Shown: positions 46,201 through 58,440, counted from the stretch's first letter. The stretch is DNA of 64,000 nucleotides from Mallotus nudiflorus (GCA_947683625.1 CANTUR010000143.1:372001-436000), one strand, 5' to 3'. Numbers and translations are program-made. The notes: generated by a model not told the origin, from the letters alone.

Positions 46201-47560
46201 GATAGTAGACCATTTGTTAATATTAGAGTCATGGAAAAGAAAAAGTGAAGTTAATGAGTTAATAAAAAATACATTCTTAGATGAGTTACTCTTTGCTCTT
46301 TATTTTATTGATGCACCATGGTTTGCTGAAATAGCTATTTTTATTTTTAATGGTAAATTTCCCGTAAAATTATCTTATCAACAAAGGAAGAAACTAATTC
46401 ATGACTCTAGGAGTTATATATGGGATGATCCTTTTCTTTAGAAGTTATGTAGAGAAGGCATGGCTAAGAGGTGTGTACTTAATGATGAAATAAAGTTTAT
46501 CCTTCACCATTACCATGGTTTAATGTGTAGAGGACACTATGGCCCCCACAGAACAACTTCCAAATTATTAGAGGGCAATTTCTTAAGAAATTGGTCCTCA
46601 ATTTTTAATGATGCTAGAGACTTCATGCAAGCATGTGACTTATGTCAAAAAAGTGGAAATATATATAAAAAAAAAGGATAAAATGCTTCAATCTGGAATT
46701 CTATAAGTGGAAATTTTTTATGTTTGGGGTATTGACTTTATAGGACCATTTCCATGCTTAAAAGGTAATTAATATATCCTTATATGTGTCGATTATATGT
46801 CTAAATGGGTGGAAGCTCAAGCTTGTACCACTAATGATTCAAAAACTGCATGTAAGTTTTTTAAGAAACTTTTTATTTGATTTGGGATTATAATAGTCAT
46901 TATTAGTGATGGAGGAACTCATTTTTGTAATAAGAACATGGAAATATTGATAACTAGGTATAAGATGCAACATAAGGTGGCAACTCTTTATCATCCTTAA
47001 ACCAGTGGGCAAGTAGAAGTCAACAATAAAGAACTAAAAAAATTTTAGAAAGAATAGAGGACAAGTCTATGAAGGAATGGCAATAAAACTAGATGGGCTT
47101 ATAGGATAGCTTATACAACACCAATTAGCATGTCACTTTTTCAATTGGTTTATGGTAAAGCTTGTCATCTTCCAGTAGAGATTGAACACAAAGCTTATTG
47201 GGTAGTGAAAGCACTTAATTATGATTTTAAGAGAGTAGTGGAAAGAATAATGCTATAATTGAATAAGTTGATGAGATTATGCAAGAGATATATGAAAACT
47301 CAAAATTGTACAAATAAAATACAAAGCGATGGCATAATGCAAGCATACAAAAGAAGGATTTTGACATGGAGATCAAGTTTTGCTTTTTAACTTAAGGCTA
47401 AAACTATTCCTAGGAAAACTAAAGACAAGCTGGTTAGGTTCTTTTACAATGACAAAAGTTCACCCTTATAGAGTAGTAGAGTTGATGAATAGTCAAGGAG
47501 ACAAATTCAAGTTAGAGGTAAGAATGATGTCTTTCATCATCTTGCTTACTTAGCCAACAC
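46199..47560 (+). pseudogene. Athila integrase
   Basis: The zinc-binding domain lies at 46500-46670: ILHHYHGLMCRGHYGPHRTT, then FMQACDLCQKSGN (HHCC). The core follows: WGIDFIGPFPCLKG (about 46725-46770), then CVDYMSKWVEAQACTTND, then VIISDGGTHFCNK (about 46895-46930), then SGQVEVNNKELKK (about 47005-47040), giving D, D and E. C-terminal blocks are QLVYGKACHLPVEIEHKAYW (47140-47200), then KTSWLGSFTMTKVHPYRVVE (47425-47485). Stops are scattered, for example before CRRLY near 46770, so it is inactive. Confidence 0.9.
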
Positions 47561-47569
47561 TAACAAGTA

Positions 47570-50132
47570 AGTTATGCTATGGTCAAGCTTATAACCTTTT
47601 ACATAAGCACTTTTTAGGGGTTCAACTAAGTGTAGTGTATCTTTTTCATATATTCATATTTTAATTTTTTTTCTTGAATTTGCATTTTCATTTTTTCTTT
47701 ATATATGTGCATCCACTAAGCAGTGTATTTTTCAAGTAAGTAGATAATAAGAAGAACCAATTGTGAGGGGACAGAAGTAAATTTCACATGACATAAGGCA
47801 TAAGGACAATGATATTTCATGTTAATTAAAATTTTTATTTCGTTTGTGATTATTTTGTTTCTTATAAGAATGATAAAGAAAGTTATATTTAATTTTTACT
47901 TAAAAGTTATGCAAGTGTTGTTTGTGAGAATTGGTTTCATTGAATTCTAGTATCTTATGTCAAAATCATATTAGAGAGAGTAAATATGGTCGAGTGTGCC
48001 AATATGCACAACCATGTCAAAACACACTTCAAGGTGAGACTCAATATTTGAATTTAAGTACCACCTTGTGCTTAAAAGAATACATCTATATACTAAGGGA
48101 GCCAAAATTTAACCAAGCAGGCATGATTGTGTGCCTCTATGTGCATAATTGTGTGATAAGGAACCTATTCAAAATGTAATTAGGCATAGCCATGTGTTTA
48201 ATAGCACATAACCGTTTTTTACTCAAATTTGGAGAGAGAAACACCATGTGCATAGTCGTGTTCATCCTCGCACATAACCATGTGTCGTAAAATTGCATAT
48301 TAAAGTGGCAACTTTTAGGATTCAATAACATAACTCTTTAATCGCCTAACTCCTTTTTCAAAATAAAACTTCTCCAAATCCCTCATTCTCCATCATCTCT
48401 TTAGCAAATCCCTTATTCCTTTAACATCACATTCAAACAACAAACATTCCATAGGTCAAAAAATGATTAGGGTTGAAACCATATAGTACTTTTATGTACT
48501 TTTCCTTAAAATGAAATAAAAAATAAATAAATAAAGATCTAAACCAAATAATATAAATTTTATCACAATATCAATCTATAACTCCCTAGCAATAGTACCA
48601 AAAACTTGGTTGTCTCAATCCACAAGTGCACAAAGTCATTAAATAATAAAAATATTGATCCCATATGGAGTTAAGAATTTATTATTGTATTACTCTTAGT
48701 ATTTGTTTGTTTAGTTATTTGAGTTGGTTCGTTGCTAGAAAATTAAAGCTAAAATTAAATTACTAAACCTAATTACTCTTAAATTCAATAATTAAACAAA
48801 TGTTAGGGTTTTTATTCCTAGCTTATTCTACCTAACAATCATGTTAACTTCTTTTTCAATTATGAATCATATTCCATTTGCCAAGCTTCTTTTGAATCAG
48901 GAAAGTCTCTCTCAAGCACTTCCATAATTTATTGGTCATACCAACTACCCAATTATTTAGTTTTCACTAACTCAAGTAATTAGTTATTTTCAATATTGAA
49001 GCCAAGCTTTTTAAGGGAATATTAACAATTGAATTATCTCTCAATTAATTCAATTTAATTAATAGATTATTATTGTGTTCCAAATAGAGTTAATCTCTCA
49101 ATCTAACCTTATTGTCTAAATCAATTCAAAGGGTGATCAAACCAAAGAAAGTATTAAGTTCAATAACAATCATGAAATAATAATCGATTGAATCGATGTT
49201 TAACATTTATGTTTATATTGAGTCACGTATAAAAATCATAATTAATAATTTAGCTACTCATAGGAATTAATGAAGGAAGAAAGAAAGACATAAGAATCTC
49301 AAACATATTCATCATGGTATAATAAATAAGACATAAGGAAAATAATTAAAAAAAAAAACCCCTTTTATTCTCCTTCTCTTTGAATGATGTTTGCAATCTT
49401 AAAACTTCAATCTCCTACTTTTAATAAAATCCTTGAGTAGATAAAATAACACACAAAACTAAATTTTGTTCTCATAAAATAAAATGATTCCATACTAAAT
49501 GAAAACTAGCCAAACTCTGGTCTAAAGGCAAAACAATCTTATTTATAATGTTATTTAAAAACCCCTAAAAATAAAACTTCCTAAATAAGTTCCTTCGAGG
49601 CACACAACTGTGTTTAATGTGTATAATTGTTCATACTTTATTCATTTGAATTTAATGCACTCAGGAACTATCATGCATCTTTGGTCACACAACCATGTCT
49701 AGTATGGTTTTGATAGGCTTTGAAATCTTTGAATTAAGCACAATCGTGTGCCCCTTGTACACAGTCATGTCTGGTATGGTTCTGATAGACTTAAAAATCT
49801 TCAAATGAAGCACAATTGTGTGTCCCTAGTCACACAGTTACACCTGAGCGACTTCTCTACTAGTGCACTAGTATAAAGTGTGTCTGAATCAAGTGCTCTA
49901 CATTGTACTCAAAATATTCAACATGATTAGCACTAAGTGTGCCAAAATCGAATGCTTTATGTGTACTTAGAATATTTAACATGATTAGTGCTAAGCATGC
50001 CAACACTAAGTGTGCATGAATTGAGTGCTCCATATGTACTCAGAATATTCAACATGATCAACACTAAGCATGCTAGCACCACATATGCTTGAATTGAGTA
50101 CTCCACGTGTACTCAAGAAATTTTTGACATTT
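47570..50132 (+). repeat. Athila 3' spacer with CACA..TGTG motif repeats
   Basis: No protein domain was found. Recurrent motifs of the form CACAaCCATGTGT / GCACAATCGTGTG occur at about 48000-48300 and 49590-49850. A 72-bp unit is repeated at 49695 and 49767 (ATGTCTRGTATGGTTYTGAT). A further repeat with core TTCAACATGATTAGCACTAA occurs near 49917, 49975 and 50046. A block at about 48590-48700 (CCAAAAACTTGGTTGTCTCA...) resembles the untranslated region near the LTR of Athila elements. Confidence 0.6.
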
Positions 50133-50899
50133 AAACATGTAATATCCCATATTTTTTTTAAATATTTTAATACTGCATCGGGATATACAGTGTTAATAAT
50201 TTTTGTATATATATTATGATATTTTTATGAGTTGATATGTATTTAAAACCTATTTTAATTATTGTGTATTATTTTAAGTGCTTTACGTAAAATTTTCCCG
50301 GGACTTGCATTTTCGGGGAAATTTTCACGTAAATAATTTACTATTAATTATTTTAAATAGATTTACGGACTTGCATGAACTCATATATATTTTTAAAATA
50401 CTAAATAACGTATATATGTGTACTTATTTATTTAATTAGGGTTTAATTAATTACCCTATTATTTTATTATTTATTTATTAGTTTTATTGTTATTTAATTA
50501 TTTTTATTTAGTATTAAATTATTAAAATATTAAATTATATGTGTGTGGTGTATATTTAATGCGTGTAATTTAATATTATTTTAATATATAGTATAAAGTA
50601 TATATATATACATATATACATTTAATATTAACAAATTATAAAGTTTAACTTATTTACCAAATTGCCACCCGAGCTTCTTCTTCATCCCCGACCGTTCCCC
50701 ATCACCGTCTGCCGTTGCTACCATCGATTTCTTGCCGTTGGTGTGCCGTCTAACGTGCCACCTCCTTCCTCAGCCTCTTCCGCCACCTGCTGCAACTGAT
50801 TCCGACGTCTGGGAGTCATTTTTGGCCGGAGAAACCGAAAGTTGGAGCAACGTCGTTCACGATGTTTTTGGCCATCGTTTTCGACACCGCCAGTCTCTT

Positions 50900-52100
50900 T
50901 CTTCTCCTTGAGCTCCGGTGAGTGTGATTCCAAGCTTTGTTTCACTTAAAATGGTCTTGATTTGCTTAGGTTTTGATTTTTCGAATTCGGCCATATTAGG
51001 GTTCTTATTTTTTTTAACTTCAATTTGATTGATTCATGAAAAGTCCCTTAACAAATGTTGTTCCCCTTAGCTTAATCTACATGTGTGAATTTTTTTTGAA
51101 TTTTTGGAGATTATTTTGATTTTTGGGTATTTTTGAATATTTTAATATTATTTTCTAATTTTCGGAAATTAATTAATTAAATTATGAAATTGTGTTTTAT
51201 GATAATTATGGGTGTTGAAATGAATTATAGAAATTTATTTGGAATTTTTATGAATTTCTATGTATTTATTTTGAATTTAATTAGTTTATGTAATTTTTGG
51301 AAAATTAGGTTAATTGTGTTTTTAATTGAAATTAATTGGTTAATTGAGTTTAATTATTGATATTATTGATAAATATGTTGAGAAAATTAATTTTGGATAA
51401 TTATACTATTTTTGGTGAATTTTTGAAGTAATTATAGTATATTTATATATATAGGGGTATTTTGGTAATTTTACAAAAAATTGTCTAAAAATGTAATTTA
51501 ATTGGTTATAATAATTATTTAAGGTATAAAAATGATTTCTACAAATTATTTAGTATTTTTAATTGATTAAAACTATTTTTCGTGAATTATTTTCAATAAT
51601 ATATGTAATGTACGATTTTTCTAATAAAATGAGTTTTTATCAGTTTTTACTGTGTTTAAAGGTTAATTATGTAATTTCTACACATAAAATGTATTTCTGT
51701 GATATAAGGGTATTTTTGGTATTTTTATAATTATTCTGTGATTATGGACCCCGGTCGGTAGACTGTAGTTTGAAGTCCGACCGAGGGGTTGTGGATGTGT
51801 TTTAAACCTATTTTTTGAAGTGTGTTTCTTTGCAGGGCCGGCTCTACTCTTTGAGTAGAGAGATGTCCGTTTTACAGAGGAGATTCTGTCGAATTTTCGG
51901 TAGAATTCTCATAAAACGTGATGTCCGGTCAAACCTTAATTTTGATTCTGTGTCTAATATTCTAGATCGAGTTTTTAGGATTTTTTGTTAGGCTTATTCT
52001 GATGTCCGTTATTTATTATTTGTTTAGTTGCGCCAAGACCGAGGGTTAGTGGACCAAGCCCGTCGGACCCGTCTCGAGGAGCGCACTAAGTGTGAGTTAC
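50900..52100 (+). other. Splice-like exon modules within LTR A
   Basis: A donor-like GTGAGTG at 50918 follows CCTTGAGCTCCG, and an acceptor-like TTCTTTGCAG ends at 51835. Then a GC-richer block (51836-52091) ends at another GTGAGT (52092). LTR B has the same donor at 60297-60305, acceptor at 61201-61207 and second donor near 61463. The blocks between the sites are better conserved than the AT-rich segments. Confidence 0.45.
51842..51860 (+). repeat. Conserved 8-bp-stem hairpin in LTR A
   Basis: CTCTACTCTTTGAGTAGAG, identical to LTR B 61214-61232, with an 8-bp stem and a TTT loop. It lies 6 bp after the acceptor-like site. Confidence 0.8.
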
Positions 52101-52478
52101 TATTCTATATATATATGCTTAGGGTGCATGATTTAGAAATATATGTTTTGTTTTGATTAATTATGCATAAATAATTCAATTATTACATAAGTTTATTTTT
52201 AGTTTATTTTGGTTTATCTTTAGTATATTTTCGGTATATCTTAAATTATATGAATGCTTTATTAACCATTTATGTTTAAAATGTTTTTAAATACATTTCT
52301 AGCTTATTTTGTAATTTGATTGGATTTGTTTGACGTATATATACTCGAGATATACCTGGTTTACTTTTGGTATATTTCCAGTATATATATGGTTTATATT
52401 ATTATTTTATTTAAATTCATGCATCACTTATTTATGAATGAATGTTTTATATTTATTATTGAAGGATATCAATAGAAC

Positions 52479-52523
52479 GTGCTACCTAGTAGGCAGCACT
52501 AGGACCGAGTACGTACCGGTACG
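52479..52523 (+). repeat. Hairpin plus 12-bp palindrome in LTR A
   Basis: GTGCTACCTAGTAGGCAGCAC (52479-52499) folds as a hairpin, and CGTACCGGTACG (52512-52523) is an exact palindrome. Both are kept in LTR B at about 62324-62344 and 62357-62368. Confidence 0.8.
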
Positions 52524-52606
52524 CTTATAACATTTAGGCTATATTACTAACCATTTGTGGATATTAATTGGATATGATTATTTGATGTGTGAGATATGAT
52601 TTGGGA

Positions 52607-52712
52607 GTGTGATTACTGGAGCTCGGTTGACCAAGTGTCTCGAGGCCAATCACACTGACAGTTAGACTGCTGGAGCTCGGTTGACTTAGTGTCTCGGGGC
52701 CAGTCTACTGTC
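52607..52712 (+). repeat. Paired stem-loops with shared loop module, LTR A
   Basis: The first stem is GTGTGATT (52607-52614) with AATCACAC (52648-52655). The second is GACAGTTAGACTG (52657-52669) with CAGTCTACTGTC (52701-52712). The two loops contain nearly the same 33-nt text: CTGGAGCTCGGTTGAC, two variable bases, then AGTGTCTCG. The module recurs at 62453-62533 and 62587-62692 in LTR B. Confidence 0.85.
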
Positions 52713-53390
52713 TAAATGGATCAAGTGATCATATATTGGAATAAGTGAGCCTGTATGGCTAGAGTGTTGTCTAACATTATTTGAGGTTGCGATATTGTAG
52801 GGTTCTATTTGATCCTTCATGAATCGTGATTTTCAATAAAAATATATAAAATGAATTTATTGCATAATGTGTATTTGTTTGTATATATATACATATTATA
52901 TATACTTGATTGTGTGCATTAAAATTTAGTATGCATGTATATATATTATAGTAATTCACTTAGTGAGGTCTGACTCCCCTCTGTTGACTAATTTTTCAGG
53001 AGAGTCATCATCTTCAGACCTCAGTAGCAGGCATGTACGCCGGATTTCTTCCACCCCAGCTTCTTTATGTAAACTGCTTATCTGAGTCTCGAGTTTTATT
53101 TTATCTAGACACTGTAGTAGTCATTAAACTGTTAAAGAGATGTTGTATTATATTTGAACTGGATTTGTATTAAAAGGTTTATATATATAAGATGAGGATT
53201 TGATTTAAATTCCCTGGTGGTGGATTATTATTTTTATATTTATGAGTTTATTTCCGCTGCATTAAAAGTTGTTGTTATTACTATTGCATGTTTTATTTTT
53301 ATTTTTTAGGCTTGCTACGGGTTCCGGATTCGAAAGAATTCCCGTTCCCTAGCGCCGGTCATGGCCTCTGTTTTGGGTCATGATAAAACA

Positions 53391-53481
53391 AAACACTTAC
53401 ATCCAAGATACTCAACACAACACTATAGAATGGTAGACCATTTCTTTATAATACTCTTATATATATATCTAAATGATACTT
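53391..53481. other. Athila spacer resuming after LTR A
   Basis: No gene. It continues the sequence left of LTR A and leads to the polypurine tract. Confidence 0.5.
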
Positions 53482-53493
53482 AGGGGAGGGGGG
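53482..53493 (+). promoter_or_regulatory. Polypurine tract of the Athila-like element
   Basis: AGGGGAGGGGGG lies just before a likely LTR start (TGACACC at 53500). Such tracts prime plus-strand DNA synthesis. Position and orientation fit the plus-strand element. Confidence 0.6.
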
Positions 53494-53499
53494 CACTAT

Positions 53500-55200
53500 T
53501 GACACCACAATATCAATAGCAAATCCTAAGGAGACAAGTAATGTATATTCTATATAGATATTATAATGCTAGTCCTATAATGATAGAAATTATCAATAAT
53601 ACAAGTTCATATCTAAAAAGGTTTGATCTTCATGTCTTTATATATACTCCTCATGATAAAAGAACCCATAGGAATTACGCTTCTTAACCCTTTGGTTATA
53701 TGGACCCGCAAGCAATGAATATGTGAACCTCTTAATAAATTTGAGAATCAACCTAAGGATCACTAGATAACAAGTTAAAATGAATAGAACTAGAACCTTA
53801 AGGAAACTAAGTCCTTAAAACCCTAAGCCATAAAAAATTCCATAAGGTTTAATCAATCCCTAGATAAGTCTAAACTGCTTTCATCCAAGAACACAAAAAA
53901 AAAGTAAAGCTTTCAAAGAAAAACTCTCAAATTCATATAAAAATAACCAAAATATGTTTTATAGCCCTAAATAAGTTCTTTATAATGTTATTAGAATAAA
54001 AGGTAAAATAGACATCAATGATAGCTAAAAAGCATGGCCATGTGTAATTATAAGCGTAAAATACATAACAATCAGGCATGGCCATGTCTAAACACATGCA
54101 TGGCCATCTCTAAGCTTTTATCCCTTAAAAATGATCTTATTAGCTCAATCTCTCTTTATAAAAAGTTATAGCTATTTGGCTTAGCTTTCTAATACATATT
54201 GAATCACCATAATCTTAGTTTTGTAGCAAAATAAATAATTAAAATACTAAAGCATGCTACTAAGTGACAAATAACTCTTTAACTTGCATTACGTGAACAA
54301 ACTTAAGCTCCTTTTTATCTTGGGCTTCAATACTTCTTAAAATCTTAAAATATAGACTTCTTAAAGCCTTGTAAAACACCCTTAAAACATCTAGCTCTTG
54401 ATCTTGTAATTGGACCTTGAGGGTAATGTAAATCATCCTTAATTGAATTTTGTAATCCCTCACCAGGTTGGCCTTCTTGCACATCAAGTCCTTGTTGGTT
54501 TGTATCACCTCATATCTCTCTTATTTATTCATCTTCTATTCATTCTCCATTCTATTATACATTATTCTCTACATTTTATTTATTCTTTATACAAAAATAT
54601 TGGCTAAAGTATTCTAGTTTTTATAAGAAAAACCCTACCCATTCACCCTAGATTTCTCTTTTGTACAGGTTTTATAGCTGAGTTAAGTTTGGAGTTATAA
54701 AAAACAAATGGAAACTGCACCATAACTTCATTGCTTTGTATTTGTAAGGCAAATTTTAACTTATTCTAATTATTCTTCTTCACAAAATCATTATCTTTTT
54801 AGCTGTCCTTTAATTGCTTTCCCTTTTTCCAACTCTTAAAACTTGTCTCTTCACTTCTTCCTCACCTAAAATCAGGCACTCATTGGCTTTCAAATGGTAG
54901 AGGCGGAAATGGCAATAATAGCAGTGATTGTGGCTATATTGGCAATAGCGATGATTCTAGTTTGACCTTGAAATAATGAAATAATGAATAAATCTAAATT
55001 CAGCACCCAAAAACTCATGCAATAGTAAAGAGGGGACAAAAACGAAAATAAAATGGAGAAAAGGACACATGTACAAATAGAAAGGGCAATTACGTAATTT
55101 TTCAAAAAGGTGATTTTTTTATTAACCAATAAAAAAAAGCCCGATTTTGTAATTTTTTTCATATTTTGACCCACCTTAAAATTCTCTACTTATGAGCTTA
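53500..55200 (+). mobile_element. Putative 3' LTR of the Athila-like element
   Basis: Starts TGACACCACAATATC after the polypurine tract. It includes GCATGGCCATGT motifs at 54030-54115 and ends somewhere before the next LTR at 55304. With no 5' LTR to compare, the end is a guess. Confidence 0.45.
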
Positions 55201-55303
55201 TAAAGCATGGAGTTTAAACTTGAGGAAATTTCACCCAATGGATGGTCAAAGCACTGTCTTTCCATTCTTGGTTTCCTTTGTTCTATTCTTTCAACTGTAT
55301 CCC

Positions 55304-57432
55304 TGTAAGCACCCAATTTCGGAATTGTCGAGTGTGGACTTGACAGAGGACTTTAATTATGAAAATTTATTACAAATAGGTCTATGGAAATTGATTTTTC
55401 AATCTCAAGGCTTAATTGTATTTTTTTTAAGAATTTAATTGTAATGTTTTCTTTAGGGACCTAATTGAAAAGTTTTAATTCTTTCAAAGGTTATTTCATA
55501 ATTAAAATTTAAAAAAGATCACTTAACGGAGTTATGTAATTCTGATCAAATTACATATTTCCAATTAGAGTTACGTAATTCTAATAGGAATTACATATTT
55601 TTTATCAGAATTACATATTCCCAATCAGAATTATATAATTCCGACCGGAATTACACATTTCTGATCGAAAATATACAATTCAAATCGGAATTCGACCAGA
55701 AATGTAGATTTTTAATCGCAAATGCACAATTTCGATCAGAATTGCACACTTCCGATTAGCTTTCCATCCAAAATTTTCAATTTGTTTTTAATTTTGAAAA
55801 GATTTTTCTTGATTTTTAATTGGGTAAAATAAATAATTTGAAAAAAAAAAGATAAAATAATTTAATTGATTTATTAGGTTGTTTTTAAAATAAAATTTTG
55901 AAAATAAAATCTTTATCTTGATTTAATAATGATAGGAGGTTAGCCTCCTGGTTTATAAAACATATACATTTTTTTAAAATGAGGGAGAAGTCTATTTTCT
56001 AAAAAAAAGAGCACACAAAGAGTTTTGAGATGAAAAGAATATATTTTTTAAGGTTTTCTTTTACATATTATTCAATCAAGCCTAAGAAATAAAATCAAAG
56101 TTTGCAGATCCTATTTCAAAACACAATGAATCAACAGTCTCTGAGGAACTAATCAATACAACATCCGCATCACATCTCCTTTTTCTTTTCTTTCTTTCTT
56201 TTTAGTTTATTTTGATTTCATTTTTATTTTTTTTTTCAATTTTTTTAGAATTTTCTAATTAATTATTTATTTTTCGTGTTTATTTGTTTCATTGGCTATG
56301 GTGAAAATCTGGTGGAGAGGTGATTGAACTGGAAATAAATCCATGAAAATCCATGGAATGCCATGGATTTAAGTCAACTAGTCATTTTACATAGATTTTA
56401 GGTTTTATTATTATTCTGTATTTTTATGTTCTTCTGTGTTTTTTTAGTGTTGTTTATGATATTTGCATTATGTATTTGGTTTATGGGTTGTATTAATTAG
56501 TTTTACTTTTATTGTACATGGGTTGTAATAACCTCGATAGTGGGAAATAGTGAAATCATTTAATTTTCTACACTTTAAAACTGATTAGTAAATTAGGTTC
56601 AATTTGGTAAAATCCAAATAAAATCAATGGTGGCAGTAGATAATTTAGGTTGCATGAAAATAAAATTAGGGTTCAGTATATATTTTTATTCATTATTTGT
56701 TTTAATTTGTTGTTTGAACTTGTTTGTTTATTTTTTATTCATTTTTTACCTCAAGCTCACGTTAGACTCTAATTCATTAATTAGTAGCCTTTTTTTAAAA
56801 AAATTGGTTTTAGGTTTAATTAATTTTAAAAAGCAATTTAGGCTCATTTAGGTTAATAGATATAGGGCCACTTTAGATTTAATTAAAATTAACTTAGACT
56901 TAACTCATCCCATTAAAGCATTTCCTTTAAAATAAATAGATTTAGAATCACTTTATTTATTTTAAAATTAATTACAATTAGGCTCGCTAAATTTAGCCAA
57001 CTCATTTCCATGAAATTAGTAGACTTAGGTCCACTTTTTACAATTAAAACAAATAGACCTAGGCACATTGAATAAATAAAATATAGGCCCACCTTTAATT
57101 TCCAACTCACTTGTAAATAAAATATGTAGAGTTAGCTAACTTTAATTAAAACCAATGTATGTTATACTAATTTAGAGACATTGCATTATATGAATACATT
57201 GTTTGTATGTTTTTTCATGACTAGTTGTCTTTGAAATTAGATATATGCTAAATTAGAGTTTAAATGAAATTACATATAGATAGAGAATAATTTAGTAATT
57301 AATATTGTAATTCTAAATGAACATTAGACTAAAAAAAGTTAGTATTTTGTATTCAAAATTTTTTAATTATAGTGCTAACTCTCTTTTAGAAAATTGAGTT
57401 ACCACCACCTTTGAATTGTCATAGTTATTACC
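55304..57432 (+). mobile_element. Tat/Ogre-type LTR, full copy
   Basis: Starts TGTAAGCACCCAATTTCGG and ends ...TAGTTATTACC directly before a TGGCGACTCC primer site. This is the most complete copy of the LTR seen in pieces at 545-829 (inverted) and 835-2446. It is about 2.1 kb with no coding domain. The conserved leader follows only to about 57555, so the rest of the element has been lost. Confidence 0.75.
55530..55760. repeat. Short tandem repeat in LTR U3
   Basis: Units of about 25-30 bp with core TTCCGACCGGAATTACACAT and diverged forms (TCTGATCAAATTACATATTT). Each has an internal inverted motif TTCCG..CGGAA. It corresponds to 565-640 in the inverted copy. Confidence 0.7.
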
Positions 57433-57555
57433 TGGCGACTCCTCATCTCCAAGCTATGTTTTTGTTATATAGTAGTGTTTCTCTAGAGTTTTGAATTCAA
57501 ACAGTGTTGTGGTTGCTAAAATTTTTGACGTGCGCTAAATCTCACTATCTACAAT
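57433..57555 (+). promoter_or_regulatory. Primer binding site and leader remnant
   Basis: TGGCGACTCCTCATCTCC, then leader text with TTGTGGTTGCTAAAATTTTT and GTGCGCTAAATCTCA, matching 2447-2580. After this point the similarity stops. Confidence 0.75.
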
Positions 57556-57559
57556 CTCT

Positions 57560-58440
57560 TAATGTTTTCATTTCATAAAATCGACATTTTTCGCTTTTTT
57601 TTTCATTTTTATCTTTTTTTAAAAAAATTCTACAATTTTTTAACAATTTATTATTTTTAAAGCCAACTTTAATTGAAGTTGATTGTCTATATTTATTTAA
57701 TTTGCATATTTTAAATAATTTTAATTTTATATTGTAAAAAATAATTTTTTAAATTTTGAAAGTTACCATTATTTATAAAATAAAAATTAAGTTAATTAAA
57801 CTAAAAATTATCTATGGTATTCAATAATTATTTTTTAATAAAAACAACAAAAAAATTATGAAATATATCAAAAAAATTATTATTTTTATTATTAATACTG
57901 CTAAAAGTAAAAAATTCTATTTATAGCCTTAATTCTATTATTAATAATGAAAAACTGAAAAAACAATAAATAACAATAAAAATCAACAACTGCAATTTTT
58001 TGTTGATTTTTATTGATTTTTGTTGTTTTTGTTTGTTTATTTTTGTTAAAAATAAAAAAACAAAAAATTATGAAATATATGAAAAAAGTTATTATTTTTA
58101 TCATTAATACTAATAAAAGAAAAAATTTTATTTATGGCCTTAATTTTATTATTAATAATGAAAAAGAAATTGAAAAAATAATAAAAATCAACTGCAAAAT
58201 TTTGTTGATTTTTGTTATTTTGTTGTTTCAGTTGTTGTTTTTAGTTTTTTTTTTTTTTTCTGTTTGTTGATTTTTGTTGTTTTTCTTTAAAAACAAAAAA
58301 GATATAAAAAAACAAAAAATTATGAAATATATAAAAAAATTCTTATGTTTTATTATTAATACTAATAAAAGTAAAAATGTTATTTATGGCCTTAATAAAA
58401 GAAAAATAAACAACAACAACAACAAAATCTAACAAAAAAC
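57560..58440. repeat. AT-rich tandem repeat, three units
   Basis: Units of about 210-250 bp start with ATTATGAAATATAT at 57855, 58067 and 58319. They carry TATTTATGGCCTTAAT and TTGTTGATTTTTGTTGTTTT, the latter with inverted partners AACAACAAAAATCAAC. It looks like a minisatellite-like expansion of a fold-back element. Open frames in it are by-products. Confidence 0.75.

Larger units (their letters stand above)
50138..53385 (+). mobile_element. Solo LTR A, Ty3/gypsy (Tekay/Del-like), 3.25 kb
   Basis: It starts TGTAATATCCC and ends GGGTCATGATA, and is flanked by an exact 5-bp target duplication AAACA (50133-50137, 53386-53390). The copy at 59520-63364 matches it from end to end, including a GGTTCCGGATTCGAAAGAAT block near the 3' end. 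There is no internal coding region on either side. The lineage call rests on LTR size and the TGTAA...GTGACA-type ends and is tentative. Confidence 0.9.
39740..55200 (+). mobile_element. Athila-like Ty3/gypsy element, nested and 5'-truncated
   Basis: The plus-strand order gag, protease, RT, RNase H, integrase, spacer, polypurine tract and putative 3' LTR fits Athila. No 5' LTR is visible: the left side runs straight into the LINE fold-back. Three later insertions interrupt it (40099-41022, 44355-45856, 50138-53385). The right boundary is approximate. Confidence 0.75.

Noticed and set aside
58013..58270. 85-codon hydrophobic frame
   Set aside because: Product of AT-rich tandem repeats (Ile/Leu/Phe/Lys only).
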